Source: JBKECY01 sp047975025 (lineage in GTDB: Bacteria > Bacillota > Clostridia > Lachnospirales > Lachnospiraceae). From it: 64,000 nt of DNA. Below, in pieces: positions 25,823 through 33,081 of this stretch. The DNA lies in the NCBI GenBank assembly GCA_047975025.1, contig JBKECY010000045.1:32201-96200 (forward strand), given 5' to 3'. The notes beneath the pieces are model-generated. The model searched no databases, had not been told where the DNA came from, and saw only the letters and a program-made list of their open reading frames with translations. A program made the position numbers and the translations under genes. The first letter of the stretch is position 1, and the number at the start of each line of letters is the position of its first letter.

Positions 25823-26902
25823 TTATTCCAAAATCCACTCCTGAAAAGCTTCATCGGCTGCGGCATAGTTTTCTGCCCACCACTCAGGGTCAAATTCAAG
25901 TACAAGCTCCGCATTCTCAGGTGCCGAAGGAATGGATTGAATTGTTTCCGCATCCATCAGATCATAGGCTTGTGAATTGACAGGTCCATAGGGAACTTCA
26001 GAAGAAAATGCAGCCTGTGTCTCAGCACGTGTTGCATAGTTTATGAATTCCATCGCCAGATCTTTGTGCTCTGTCCCCTTGATAACACTCCACACATCTG
26101 TCGTGACCAAAGCTTCATTCATGTTGAAATCAACTTCCGCACCCTCGCTTTTGGCATCTGTAATTCTGCCTGCCCATGCACCGGCCAGTTCAACTTCTTT
26201 GGAAGACAAAAGCTGTGCCGGTTCAGCACCGGATTCCCACCATACGGATACGCTGTCTTTTACTTCATCCAGTTTTGCAAGTGCCCGGTCAATATCAATC
26301 GGATAAATCTCATCTTTCGGTACTCCGTCAGCCATCAGCGCAAGTTCATACAGATACATAGCCTGTTTATAAAAGGTTCTTGAAACAGGGAATTTCTCCG
26401 TATCAAAGAACTCTGTCCATGTCTGCGGACTGCTTTCGCTGTCATACAGAGAGGAATCATAGCTCATAACGGTTGCCCAGGTATACGAGCCGACCCCTTT
26501 GTCGTACGTATAGTCTTCAATTCCTGTCTTATCAACCAGATCATAATCTATATCTTCCAGATAGTCTGCTCCCGTATACATCCAGTAGGCATCAATTGTA
26601 CAAACATCCCAATACACATTGCCCGCATCGACCATCGCCTGTATTTTAGAATAGTCTGTATAAGAATCCCATGTAATCTTACAGTTGTATTCTTCCTCAA
26701 ATCCTTCCACTGCGTTTTTCATTGCTTCTTCTAATGCGCCGCCCCAGGTCACTACCACAAGTTCTTCTGGTGTGTCATCGGTTGCTTCCGTCGTTTCCTC
26801 TGAGCCACTTGCCGTATCTGTACTGCCGGAACCGCATCCTGTGAACACCAGGGATGTAACAAGTATTGCTGCCATGATTGCTGCCATTTTCTTTGCTTTC
26901 AT
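25823..26902 (-). CDS. PotD-like substrate-binding lipoprotein
   Basis: A 359-aa extracytoplasmic binding protein. A lipoprotein signal peptide ends in 'VFTGC', followed by a Ser/Thr/Glu-rich linker and 'ELVVVTWGGALEEAM', typical of the spermidine/putrescine (PotD/PotF-like) family. 'WWESGAEPAQLL' lies in the ligand-cleft region of relatives. It is the last gene of potABC-hydrolase-potD. The true ligand is not shown; the enzyme context favours a guanidino, ureido or other polar nitrogen compound over an ordinary polyamine. Confidence 0.85.
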   Translation of the reverse strand: MKAKKMAAIMAAILVTSLVFTGCGSGSTDTASGSEETTEATDDTPEELVVVTWGGALEEAMKNAVEGFEEEYNCKITWDSYTDYSKIQAMVDAGNVYWDVCTIDAYWMYTGADYLEDIDYDLVDKTGIEDYTYDKGVGSYTWATVMSYDSSLYDSESSPQTWTEFFDTEKFPVSRTFYKQAMYLYELALMADGVPKDEIYPIDIDRALAKLDEVKDSVSVWWESGAEPAQLLSSKEVELAGAWAGRITDAKSEGAEVDFNMNEALVTTDVWSVIKGTEHKDLAMEFINYATRAETQAAFSSEVPYGPVNSQAYDLMDAETIQSIPSAPENAELVLEFDPEWWAENYAAADEAFQEWILE

Positions 26903-26942
26903 ACACTTCTCCTCTTCTTTGCCTTATTGTCAGCTCCAAACC

Positions 26943-27797
26943 CTATTCTGCTTCACGTACAAGGGGGAATGTCATACAATGAATTCCACCACCGCCTTTT
27001 ACGATTTCGCTGATATCTACTTCTGTTACCTCAAGTCCCAGATCACGCATCCTTTGATTCGTTACAGTGTTCGTGTGGGAGGATATCACTTTTCCATCAC
27101 CCAGGCCTTGTATATTCGCAGCGTACTGAACTACCTCTTCTTTTGTAATCTCAATCATATTAAAACCGCGTCTGATAAAGCGCTGTACGATTCCATCCGG
27201 CAGAAGGTCCGGACATATGATAACCGTATCTTTTGCAATAATATTAATGATAATATCAATATGCAGGTATTTGCGGTCAACATAGACCGGTGTCATCTCA
27301 TAGCCCAGATCAGTCAACTGCGCCTGAATGCTTTGGAATCCTGCCTTATCTGTCCGGTCTATGACTCCCATTAAAAGCGTGTTTTCATCAAGGAAGCAGA
27401 AATCTCCTCCTTCGAAACAACCGGATGTACATCTGGCAATGCAGGGAACGCCCAATTCACTCAATTTCTTTTCATAAAGTGCAGTCTCTCTCTGGCGTAC
27501 CGGCTCCTTAAAGTGTCCCAGCACATAGCCTTCTTTTAGGCAGATACCAAAATCTCTGGCAAAAATCTGATACGTGAGGTTCTCCTCCGGTTCCATAAGT
27601 TCGACCGTCACTCCATTATCCTCATAGGCCTTTACTAATGCGGCATGCTGCTGTTTGCACAACTCATAATCCATTTGATGTCCCTGTTCCATCCACATTT
27701 TGGAAATTTCGTTGATGGGCTCTATCCGGTATTGATCCGCAGGACATAACAGGACTTTCTTCAGCTTTCCATACGCATTGTTAACAAATGTCTTCAT
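26943..27797 (-). CDS. DDAH/arginine-deiminase-fold hydrolase, importer-linked copy
   Basis: A 284-aa guanidine-modifying (pentein) enzyme resembling dimethylarginine dimethylaminohydrolase. 'FARDFG' and 'GCFEGGDFCFLD' form the substrate pocket, 'LHIDIIINII' holds the conserved His/Asp, and the nucleophilic Cys is in the C-terminal 'GGGGIHCMTFPL'. Such enzymes hydrolyse a C-N bond of a guanidinium group, giving a ureido product and ammonia or an amine. It lies between potC and potD, so its substrate is probably what the importer brings in. A second copy is at 32228-33076, roughly 50-55% identical by eye. Exact substrate unknown. Confidence 0.8.
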   Translation of the reverse strand: MKTFVNNAYGKLKKVLLCPADQYRIEPINEISKMWMEQGHQMDYELCKQQHAALVKAYEDNGVTVELMEPEENLTYQIFARDFGICLKEGYVLGHFKEPVRQRETALYEKKLSELGVPCIARCTSGCFEGGDFCFLDENTLLMGVIDRTDKAGFQSIQAQLTDLGYEMTPVYVDRKYLHIDIIINIIAKDTVIICPDLLPDGIVQRFIRRGFNMIEITKEEVVQYAANIQGLGDGKVISSHTNTVTNQRMRDLGLEVTEVDISEIVKGGGGIHCMTFPLVREAE

Positions 27798-27821
27798 AAT
27801 AATTGCTCCTTTTCATGCATT

Positions 27822-28616
27822 CTATTTATGTTTTATAGTTTTTTTCAGCTGAAAAACTGCTGAAATAGTAAATCCTAGTATGACCAGTAAAATCAGAATT
27901 GTTGAGCAGGCCGCAAGCGTCGGCTTGATCGATTGATTGATCCCGTTGTACATTTTCATCGGAAGTGTGCTGACCGCGGGGCTTGTGACAAACAGTGTCA
28001 CTGCAATTTCATCAAACGATGTCAAAAAGGCGAACAGCCCTCCCGCAAATAGAGATGGGGCAAGCTGCGGAAGTGTGATTCCGACAAAGGCACGTAAAAC
28101 ACCTGCTCCCAGATTCTGTGCTGCCATTTCGTAACTTCGGCCGATGCGGCTAAGTCCCGCAGTCAATGTGGTAACCACGAACGGAATCGCAATCAACGTG
28201 TGACTGATGACCAGCCCCGTCATCGTACCTACCAGCTTCCAATTCGTAAGCAAAGAAAATACTGCAATGGCGGTTACAATGATGGGGACGGATTGGGGCA
28301 GCCTGAAATATTCTGCCGCGGGCACCTGTAATTTAAATGGCAGCTCGCGCAGCCCAACTGTAATCAGCATTCCGAGCACAAGCGAAGCCAGAGTTGTAAA
28401 AAAGGCAATGAGCAGGCTGTTTTTTAATGCTTCTGCCCATTCAGGGTCTGTAAACAAATCCACATACCACTTTGTCGAAAAATCTGTGATTGGAAACATA
28501 ATATAGGTCGTACTCGACAGGGATACCGGAATCAGAATCAGGATCGGTACCAGCATGATGATTAATACCAGTACTGTCATGACTTTAGCAACTGTAATCT
28601 TTCTGACAAATCTCAT
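27822..28616 (-). CDS. PotC-like ABC permease
   Basis: A 264-aa inner-membrane permease with six hydrophobic segments and the EAA loop near 'YEMAAQNLGAGVLRAFVGITLP'. Start at 28616 (MRFVRK) is supported by GAGGAGG upstream and an ATGA overlap with potB. PotC-type by order and sequence. Confidence 0.88.
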   Translation of the reverse strand: MRFVRKITVAKVMTVLVLIIMLVPILILIPVSLSSTTYIMFPITDFSTKWYVDLFTDPEWAEALKNSLLIAFFTTLASLVLGMLITVGLRELPFKLQVPAAEYFRLPQSVPIIVTAIAVFSLLTNWKLVGTMTGLVISHTLIAIPFVVTTLTAGLSRIGRSYEMAAQNLGAGVLRAFVGITLPQLAPSLFAGGLFAFLTSFDEIAVTLFVTSPAVSTLPMKMYNGINQSIKPTLAACSTILILLVILGFTISAVFQLKKTIKHK

Positions 28617-29467
28617 GACAAGCCTCCTCTCGTGCCGCGTACTCTGCCAAATCGCTGTGACAGCATCATCACCAGAACCGTTACCACAATCAGAACGATG
28701 GAGATAGCTGCTGCAAAATTCCAATCCAGTACTTTGCTGATCTGCGTCTGAATGAGCTGTGACATCATTGTATTTTTCTCACTTCCTAACAGCGCAGGTA
28801 CGATATAGTAGCCCAGTGAATTCAGAAATACGATGGTAAAACCTGCGATGACTCCTGGCATTGAGAGCGGAAGAAAAATCGAGAAAAATGTCCGGACACT
28901 TGATGCCCCCAGATTTGAAGAGGCTGTTAGCAGGTTCGGATTGATTTGTTCCATGACAGCAGTCAATGAGAATACCATATAGGGAATCATTAAATATGTC
29001 ATACCGCAAATCACTCCCAAATGCGTATGCAGTAATTGAAGGGGTTCTTCAATCAATCCTGTTGCCTGCAGTACGCTGTTAATAACACCCTGCTTTTGCA
29101 GCATAATAATCCAGGCGTACGTTCGTACCAGAAGACTGCTCCAAAAAGTAATCTGTAAGATTATATTAATTACAATTCTTGTCTTGGGTCCGGATTTTAC
29201 CATGGTGTACGCAACCGGGTATGCGAGAAGCAGACTGGCAATCGAAATCGTCAGGCTTAATACAAAGGTATTTTTTAGTACCGTACCGTACAGAGGTGTC
29301 TGGAAAAACCGGGCAAAGTACTCCATTGTAAGGCCATCCTGATTGTAGAACGCTTTTACTAAGATCGTCAGTACCGGATAAAACATGAATATGAAAATGT
29401 AAATTGCCGGCAGAATAAGGAGGATTTTAAACACATTTTTTCTTACAAAATCTGCTGTTTTATGCAT
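28613..29467 (-). CDS. PotB-like ABC permease
   Basis: A 284-aa permease of the spermidine/putrescine/iron(III) family, six membrane segments, EAA loop in 'LTASSNLGASSVRTFFSIFLP'. It forms the heterodimeric channel with the PotC-like protein; 12 bp after potA. Confidence 0.88.
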   Translation of the reverse strand: MHKTADFVRKNVFKILLILPAIYIFIFMFYPVLTILVKAFYNQDGLTMEYFARFFQTPLYGTVLKNTFVLSLTISIASLLLAYPVAYTMVKSGPKTRIVINIILQITFWSSLLVRTYAWIIMLQKQGVINSVLQATGLIEEPLQLLHTHLGVICGMTYLMIPYMVFSLTAVMEQINPNLLTASSNLGASSVRTFFSIFLPLSMPGVIAGFTIVFLNSLGYYIVPALLGSEKNTMMSQLIQTQISKVLDWNFAAAISIVLIVVTVLVMMLSQRFGRVRGTRGGLS

Positions 29468-29479
29468 GCATGCTCCCTT

Positions 29480-30559
29480 CTACTCTGTGACAGCCACAAG
29501 ATCTCTGATACGAAATCCAATACACAATGGCGCGCCCACACTTAAATCATATTTGCCTCTGGAAAAGACTTTAAGTAAAAAGGGTACCCCGGTATCTGTG
29601 ACCGCTTCTACACGATAGGTATCGCCTGTATACAAAGAAGCTGTAATTGAGGAATGGAACATTTCCCCGGTATAGTTTTCTGCAACTACTTTTACTTTTT
29701 CCGGCCGGATGACCAGAGATATTTCTGCTCCAATTGCAGCCTGAAGCAATGCTTCATTACATTCCATCTCCAGAACACGCCCATCCTTTTCCAACTGGAG
29801 TTTGGCCAGCTCCTTGTCCCGAGCCAGTAGTTCGGCCTTAAGAATGGTGGATTCGCCAATAAAATTAGCAATAAATGTACTGTTGGGGCGTTCGTACATG
29901 CTCTCCGGCTCCGAGAACTGACATATTTTCCCGTCCCGCATGACACATACCTTGTTCGACATGGTCAACGCTTCTTCCTGGTCATGCGTCACGCTGATGG
30001 TTGTCAGATTCAGTTTTGTGTGTATCTTTTTAATTTCTATCTGCATTTGTTTGCGCAGCTGTTTGTCCAGAGCCGCCATCGGCTCATCCAGCAAGAGGAC
30101 TGACGGATTAAAGACAATGGATCTGGCAAGCGCCACCCGCTGTTGCTGCCCTCCCGAAAGCTGCTTGGGAAAACGCTTGTTATATCCTTCCAACTCGACC
30201 AGACGCAGCATATCATTGACTTTTTGGGTTCGCTCGGTTTTGGGAATTCTGCGTATTTTCAAAGGATATGCAATGTTTTCTTCGACTGTCATATGAGGAA
30301 ACAACGCATAGTTTTGGAACAGCATACCGAAATTTCGTTTATTAGCCGCCAGCTGCGCTATATTTTCTCCATCCATGAGCACCTGCCCTTTATTAATTTT
30401 CTCAAATCCAGAAATCATCTTAAGTACCGTTGTCTTACCGGCTCCTGATGGTCCCAGAATTGTTATGAAATCCCCTTTTTCTATGGTCATGTTCACATCA
30501 TCAACGACTGTTTTTGAGCCATATTTTTTGGTGAGTCCGCAGAGTTTCATCTCCTCCAT
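29480..30559 (-). CDS. PotA-like ABC ATPase
   Basis: A 359-aa ATPase: Walker A 'GPSGAGKTT', signature 'LSGGQQQRVALARS', Walker B 'VLLLDEPMAALD', H-loop 'VTHDQEEAL', and a C-terminal TOBE domain (~residues 270-355). It energises the PotBC-like channel. First gene after a long leader with a PucR-type dyad and a terminator-like hairpin. Start ATG at 30559 has AAGGA 9 bases upstream; an in-frame ATG three codons later is less likely. Confidence 0.92.
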   Translation of the reverse strand: MEEMKLCGLTKKYGSKTVVDDVNMTIEKGDFITILGPSGAGKTTVLKMISGFEKINKGQVLMDGENIAQLAANKRNFGMLFQNYALFPHMTVEENIAYPLKIRRIPKTERTQKVNDMLRLVELEGYNKRFPKQLSGGQQQRVALARSIVFNPSVLLLDEPMAALDKQLRKQMQIEIKKIHTKLNLTTISVTHDQEEALTMSNKVCVMRDGKICQFSEPESMYERPNSTFIANFIGESTILKAELLARDKELAKLQLEKDGRVLEMECNEALLQAAIGAEISLVIRPEKVKVVAENYTGEMFHSSITASLYTGDTYRVEAVTDTGVPFLLKVFSRGKYDLSVGAPLCIGFRIRDLVAVTE

Positions 30560-30631
30560 ATAGTTTCATCCTTTCATAAATCGCTCCGATACCGCCAGTT
30601 CTAAAAGGCTGTATTTGGCATTTTTACAAAT

Positions 30632-30665
30632 AAAAAAGGAGCTGCTACGATAGTGTAACAGCCCC
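30632..30665 (-). terminator. Strong hairpin terminator in the pot leader (possible attenuator)
   Basis: On the minus strand GGGGCTGTTAC (30665-30655) pairs along all 11 positions (two or three wobbles) with GTAGCAGCTCC (30648-30638), then six U (30637-30632). It lies after pucR and also downstream of the candidate pot promoter, about 75 bases before potA. It may end pucR, or act as an attenuator in the pot leader. Confidence 0.75.
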
Positions 30666-30727
30666 TTTGCTTTACCTTGTATTTTGCAGTCCGCAAGACT
30701 TGATGCAAACTGTAAAACTTAAGATAA

Positions 30728-30756
30728 ATCCTAGCATAGAATATTTTGGTTGTAAA
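30728..30756 (-). promoter_or_regulatory. Candidate promoter of the pot operon
   Basis: On the minus strand, -35 TTTACA (30756-30751), 17-bp spacer, -10 TAGGAT (30733-30728). The predicted start is near 30721, giving a ~160-nt leader with two hairpins before potA. Confidence 0.55.
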
Positions 30757-30777
30757 TATTTCACCGGTATAAAAGCA

Positions 30778-30796
30778 ATTATGCGCCATGCACAAT
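30778..30796. promoter_or_regulatory. PucR-type dyad operator, site 2
   Basis: ATTATGC-GCCAT-GCACAAT, matching 13 of the 14 arm positions of the dyad at 32088-32106. It ends 21 bp before the pot -35 box, centred near -66. It sits immediately after the pucR stop codon. Confidence 0.65.
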
Positions 30797-30798
30797 AC

Positions 30799-32019
30799 TT
30801 AAGAAAGATGTTGCTTGATCAGAAACGCATTGTACAATTCCACACAAGACTTTGTACTTTCCAGAGAGATGCCTAGAATGTCTTCAATTTTATGCAAACG
30901 GTAGCGCAATGTGTTACGATGAATAAAGAGTGCTTTTGCCGTATCCTCAGCCATACAGTCATGAAATAAAAAAGCTTCCAGCGTATCGCACAGTGCACTA
31001 TTCACAAGGTGGTCTACCTCTTCTAGTTTGCCCAGAATATTCTGGTAATACCGTTTTAGTGACTCCTCATTATCAATATGGGCAAAGAGCGCAAGCAGTC
31101 CACTGTCTTCATAGAATGCAATGTGGTCTGTCTGCGATGCCGCGACTTTTATCATTTTTTCCGCTTCGTACAGACTTGTCTTGATTTTGGAAATAAACTC
31201 ATAGGTCTGTCCGATGCCAATGTTAATCTGCAAATCAAATGTCTTCCTGAATTTTTCGGCTGCCTCGCAAAAGCCCTGCCGCAGGTTTTCCCCATTCGTA
31301 TCCTGCAATGAGAGAAGCATATTTGCACAATCGCTTTGAATATAAGTCATTGTATTTCTGGTACCGTATTTACGAAGACTCTGACGCAGCATAAGCACCA
31401 TCTCTTTTTTGATATTTTGAATCTGCTCCTCCGATATCTCCGGATGCTCGTCAATATATGACTGAAAATTCGCAATATCTGCTACCGCAACACAAAATGG
31501 CTGTGTCAGATCGAATGCGTGATGCTTGGCCAGACGAATTACATTGGCTTCCGAATCATACATATCATAAATGATGTTGGCAAACAGCCGCTCAAGAGAA
31601 TTCTCATTCAACTCATCTTCCATAATAGCCTTACATACAATCTGTGATAAATCTATGGTTCTTAGTTCCCAGCCTAATTCAAACAGAGGAATCCCAAGAG
31701 AATCTGTAAACTCTTTGATCTGTTCTGTCACAAGCCCTATATTTAAGATGATTCCGGAGGAAAGTTTCTCATTGGCAAGGCTGATAATCGTCTTTAATAC
31801 CGGCAGGTTCTTCGCAATTACCTCACTGGTAATAACAATCAGCTCCCCGCCCTTCATCCACTTGCCTACTTCATTGCTGTCCAGCATCTTGTCTGTGCCG
31901 ATACTTTGCATCGCATCTACAAAATACAGCCAGCGCACCTGTCTGCCAAGCCCCTGTTCCCCTGACACCAAGGACAGTCCTTCCAGTCCTTGCATTTGCA
32001 GTAAGTCTTCACTTATCAT
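30799..32019 (-). CDS. PucR-family transcriptional regulator
   Basis: A 406-aa regulator: N-terminal PucR-type ligand domain (~residues 5-125), a central CdaR GGDEF-like region (~155-290) and a C-terminal helix-turn-helix ('KALFIHRNTLRYRLHKIEDI', near 365-385). PucR-family proteins often activate purine/allantoin, sugar-acid or amino-acid catabolism. It lies between the pot operon and the divergent hydrolase genes, and a 19-bp dyad is found at all three promoters, so it is the likely regulator of the whole locus. Confidence 0.88.
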   Translation of the reverse strand: MISEDLLQMQGLEGLSLVSGEQGLGRQVRWLYFVDAMQSIGTDKMLDSNEVGKWMKGGELIVITSEVIAKNLPVLKTIISLANEKLSSGIILNIGLVTEQIKEFTDSLGIPLFELGWELRTIDLSQIVCKAIMEDELNENSLERLFANIIYDMYDSEANVIRLAKHHAFDLTQPFCVAVADIANFQSYIDEHPEISEEQIQNIKKEMVLMLRQSLRKYGTRNTMTYIQSDCANMLLSLQDTNGENLRQGFCEAAEKFRKTFDLQINIGIGQTYEFISKIKTSLYEAEKMIKVAASQTDHIAFYEDSGLLALFAHIDNEESLKRYYQNILGKLEEVDHLVNSALCDTLEAFLFHDCMAEDTAKALFIHRNTLRYRLHKIEDILGISLESTKSCVELYNAFLIKQHLS

Positions 32020-32042
32020 AGTTTCACCGCCTTCTATATATT

Positions 32043-32072
32043 ACTATAATTGTATAGGTTGTCCGCTGTCAA
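32043..32072 (-). promoter_or_regulatory. Promoter of the pucR-family gene
   Basis: On the minus strand, -35 TTGACA (32072-32067), 18-bp spacer, -10 TATAGT (32048-32043). The operator dyad ends 15 bp upstream. Confidence 0.65.
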
Positions 32073-32087
32073 ATGGTTTTTCCACGC

Positions 32088-32106
32088 ATTGTGCGCTGGG
32101 CACAAT
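32088..32106. promoter_or_regulatory. PucR-type dyad operator, site 1
   Basis: A perfect dyad, ATTGTGC-GCTGG-GCACAAT, in the middle of the 208-bp divergent region. It is 15 bp from the pucR -35 box and 20 bp from the -35 box of the plus-strand hydrolase operon. Confidence 0.7.
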
Positions 32107-32126
32107 TAAAATAGGCTATCCGTCTA

Positions 32127-32154
32127 TTTACAAATTCTCAACACGTATTAGAAT
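32127..32154 (+). promoter_or_regulatory. Candidate promoter of the hydrolase-M20 operon
   Basis: TTTACA (32127-32132), 16-bp spacer, TAGAAT (32149-32154). A weak -35 box is consistent with need for an activator at the adjacent dyad. Confidence 0.5.
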
Positions 32155-32163
32155 AGTATTTGC

Positions 32164-32203
32164 AAAGGTGCAGTGAAACAACTACAAGTTTCTGTGCACC
32201 TTT
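32164..32203 (+). promoter_or_regulatory. Leader stem-loop before the plus-strand hydrolase gene
   Basis: AAAGGTGCA (32164-32172) pairs with TGCACCTTT (32195-32203), with a further 5-bp inner stem after a 2x2 mismatch and a loop of about 8 nt. It is followed by an AT-rich run and then TTTAGGAGG. It would lie at the very 5' end of the mRNA: a stability element or an attenuator. Confidence 0.55.
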
Positions 32204-32227
32204 ATTTTATTGTTTAGGAGGAATTAG

Positions 32228-33076
32228 ATGAAAACATATGTCAATAACGGAACGGATGTCCTTAAGAAAGTACTACTCTGCCCACCCGCTTATTTTGATT
32301 TTGAGCCCATCAACGTGATTACCGAACACTGGCTGGAACAGGGCGAAACAGCGAATCACGATGCCTGCATGCGTGAACATGCCGATTTTGTACAAGCCTA
32401 TCAGGAAAACGGCGTAGAGGTCATACTTATGGAGCCCCAGGAGGGACTGCCCTACGAAGTATTTGCCAGGGATTTTGGCGCAAGCATACGTGAAGGCTAT
32501 ATTGCAGGACGTTTCAGGGAACCCTGCCGTCATCCAGAAAGCGCAGTGTACGAAGCGAAAATGAAGGAATTAGGAGTTCCTGTCGTTGCACGCTGTACCT
32601 CCGGTGCTTTTGAAGGCGGCGATTTCTGGATGCTGGATGACTATACGATTGTGCATGGCATCATCGCCCGAACAGATCAAAGCGGCTTTGACAATGTGCA
32701 AAGCCAGGTGCAGGAACTCGGGTATTCAATGACCGGGGTTCATTGTCACAGACAGAATCTGCATCTGGATATGTGCTTTAATATTGTTGCTGAGAAAACA
32801 GCTGTCATCTGCAGCGAAGCTCTTCCGGACGCTTTCCTTCAAATGCTGAAAAAACGTAACTTCAACTTAATTGATGTTCCGCAGGAAGGTGTATTCAAGC
32901 ATTACTGCAACCTGCAGTGTCTGGGTAAGGAACGTGTATTGACATTTACAAATAACCGTACCGTTAACGAACAGCTAAGAGCCTTAGGACTTACCACCGT
33001 CGAAGTGGATCTGGTGGAAATTTTAAAAGGCGGCGGCGGTCCTCATTGTATGACATTTCCTGTTGAAAGGGGCTGA
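32228..33076 (+). CDS. DDAH/arginine-deiminase-fold hydrolase, M20-linked copy
   Basis: A 282-aa pentein-fold enzyme paralogous to 26943-27797. Shared pocket motifs: 'VFARDFGAS', 'GAFEGGDFWMLDD', 'NLHLDMCFNIV' and the nucleophilic Cys in 'GGGGPHCMTFP'. The two differ in several loop residues, so they may act on different substrates or on successive groups of one substrate. Strong AGGAGG RBS. Five bases separate it from an M20 hydrolase whose family cleaves ureido/carbamoyl amino acids, the expected product of a guanidine hydrolase. Confidence 0.8.
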   Translation: MKTYVNNGTDVLKKVLLCPPAYFDFEPINVITEHWLEQGETANHDACMREHADFVQAYQENGVEVILMEPQEGLPYEVFARDFGASIREGYIAGRFREPCRHPESAVYEAKMKELGVPVVARCTSGAFEGGDFWMLDDYTIVHGIIARTDQSGFDNVQSQVQELGYSMTGVHCHRQNLHLDMCFNIVAEKTAVICSEALPDAFLQMLKKRNFNLIDVPQEGVFKHYCNLQCLGKERVLTFTNNRTVNEQLRALGLTTVEVDLVEILKGGGGPHCMTFPVERG

Positions 33077-33081
33077 TCTCT

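Noticed and set aside
30632..30721. Guanidine riboswitch (ykkC, mini-ykkC or later classes) in the pot leader
   Set aside because: I could not match the conserved loop sequences of those classes; only a hairpin plus terminator is visible, so no class is claimed.
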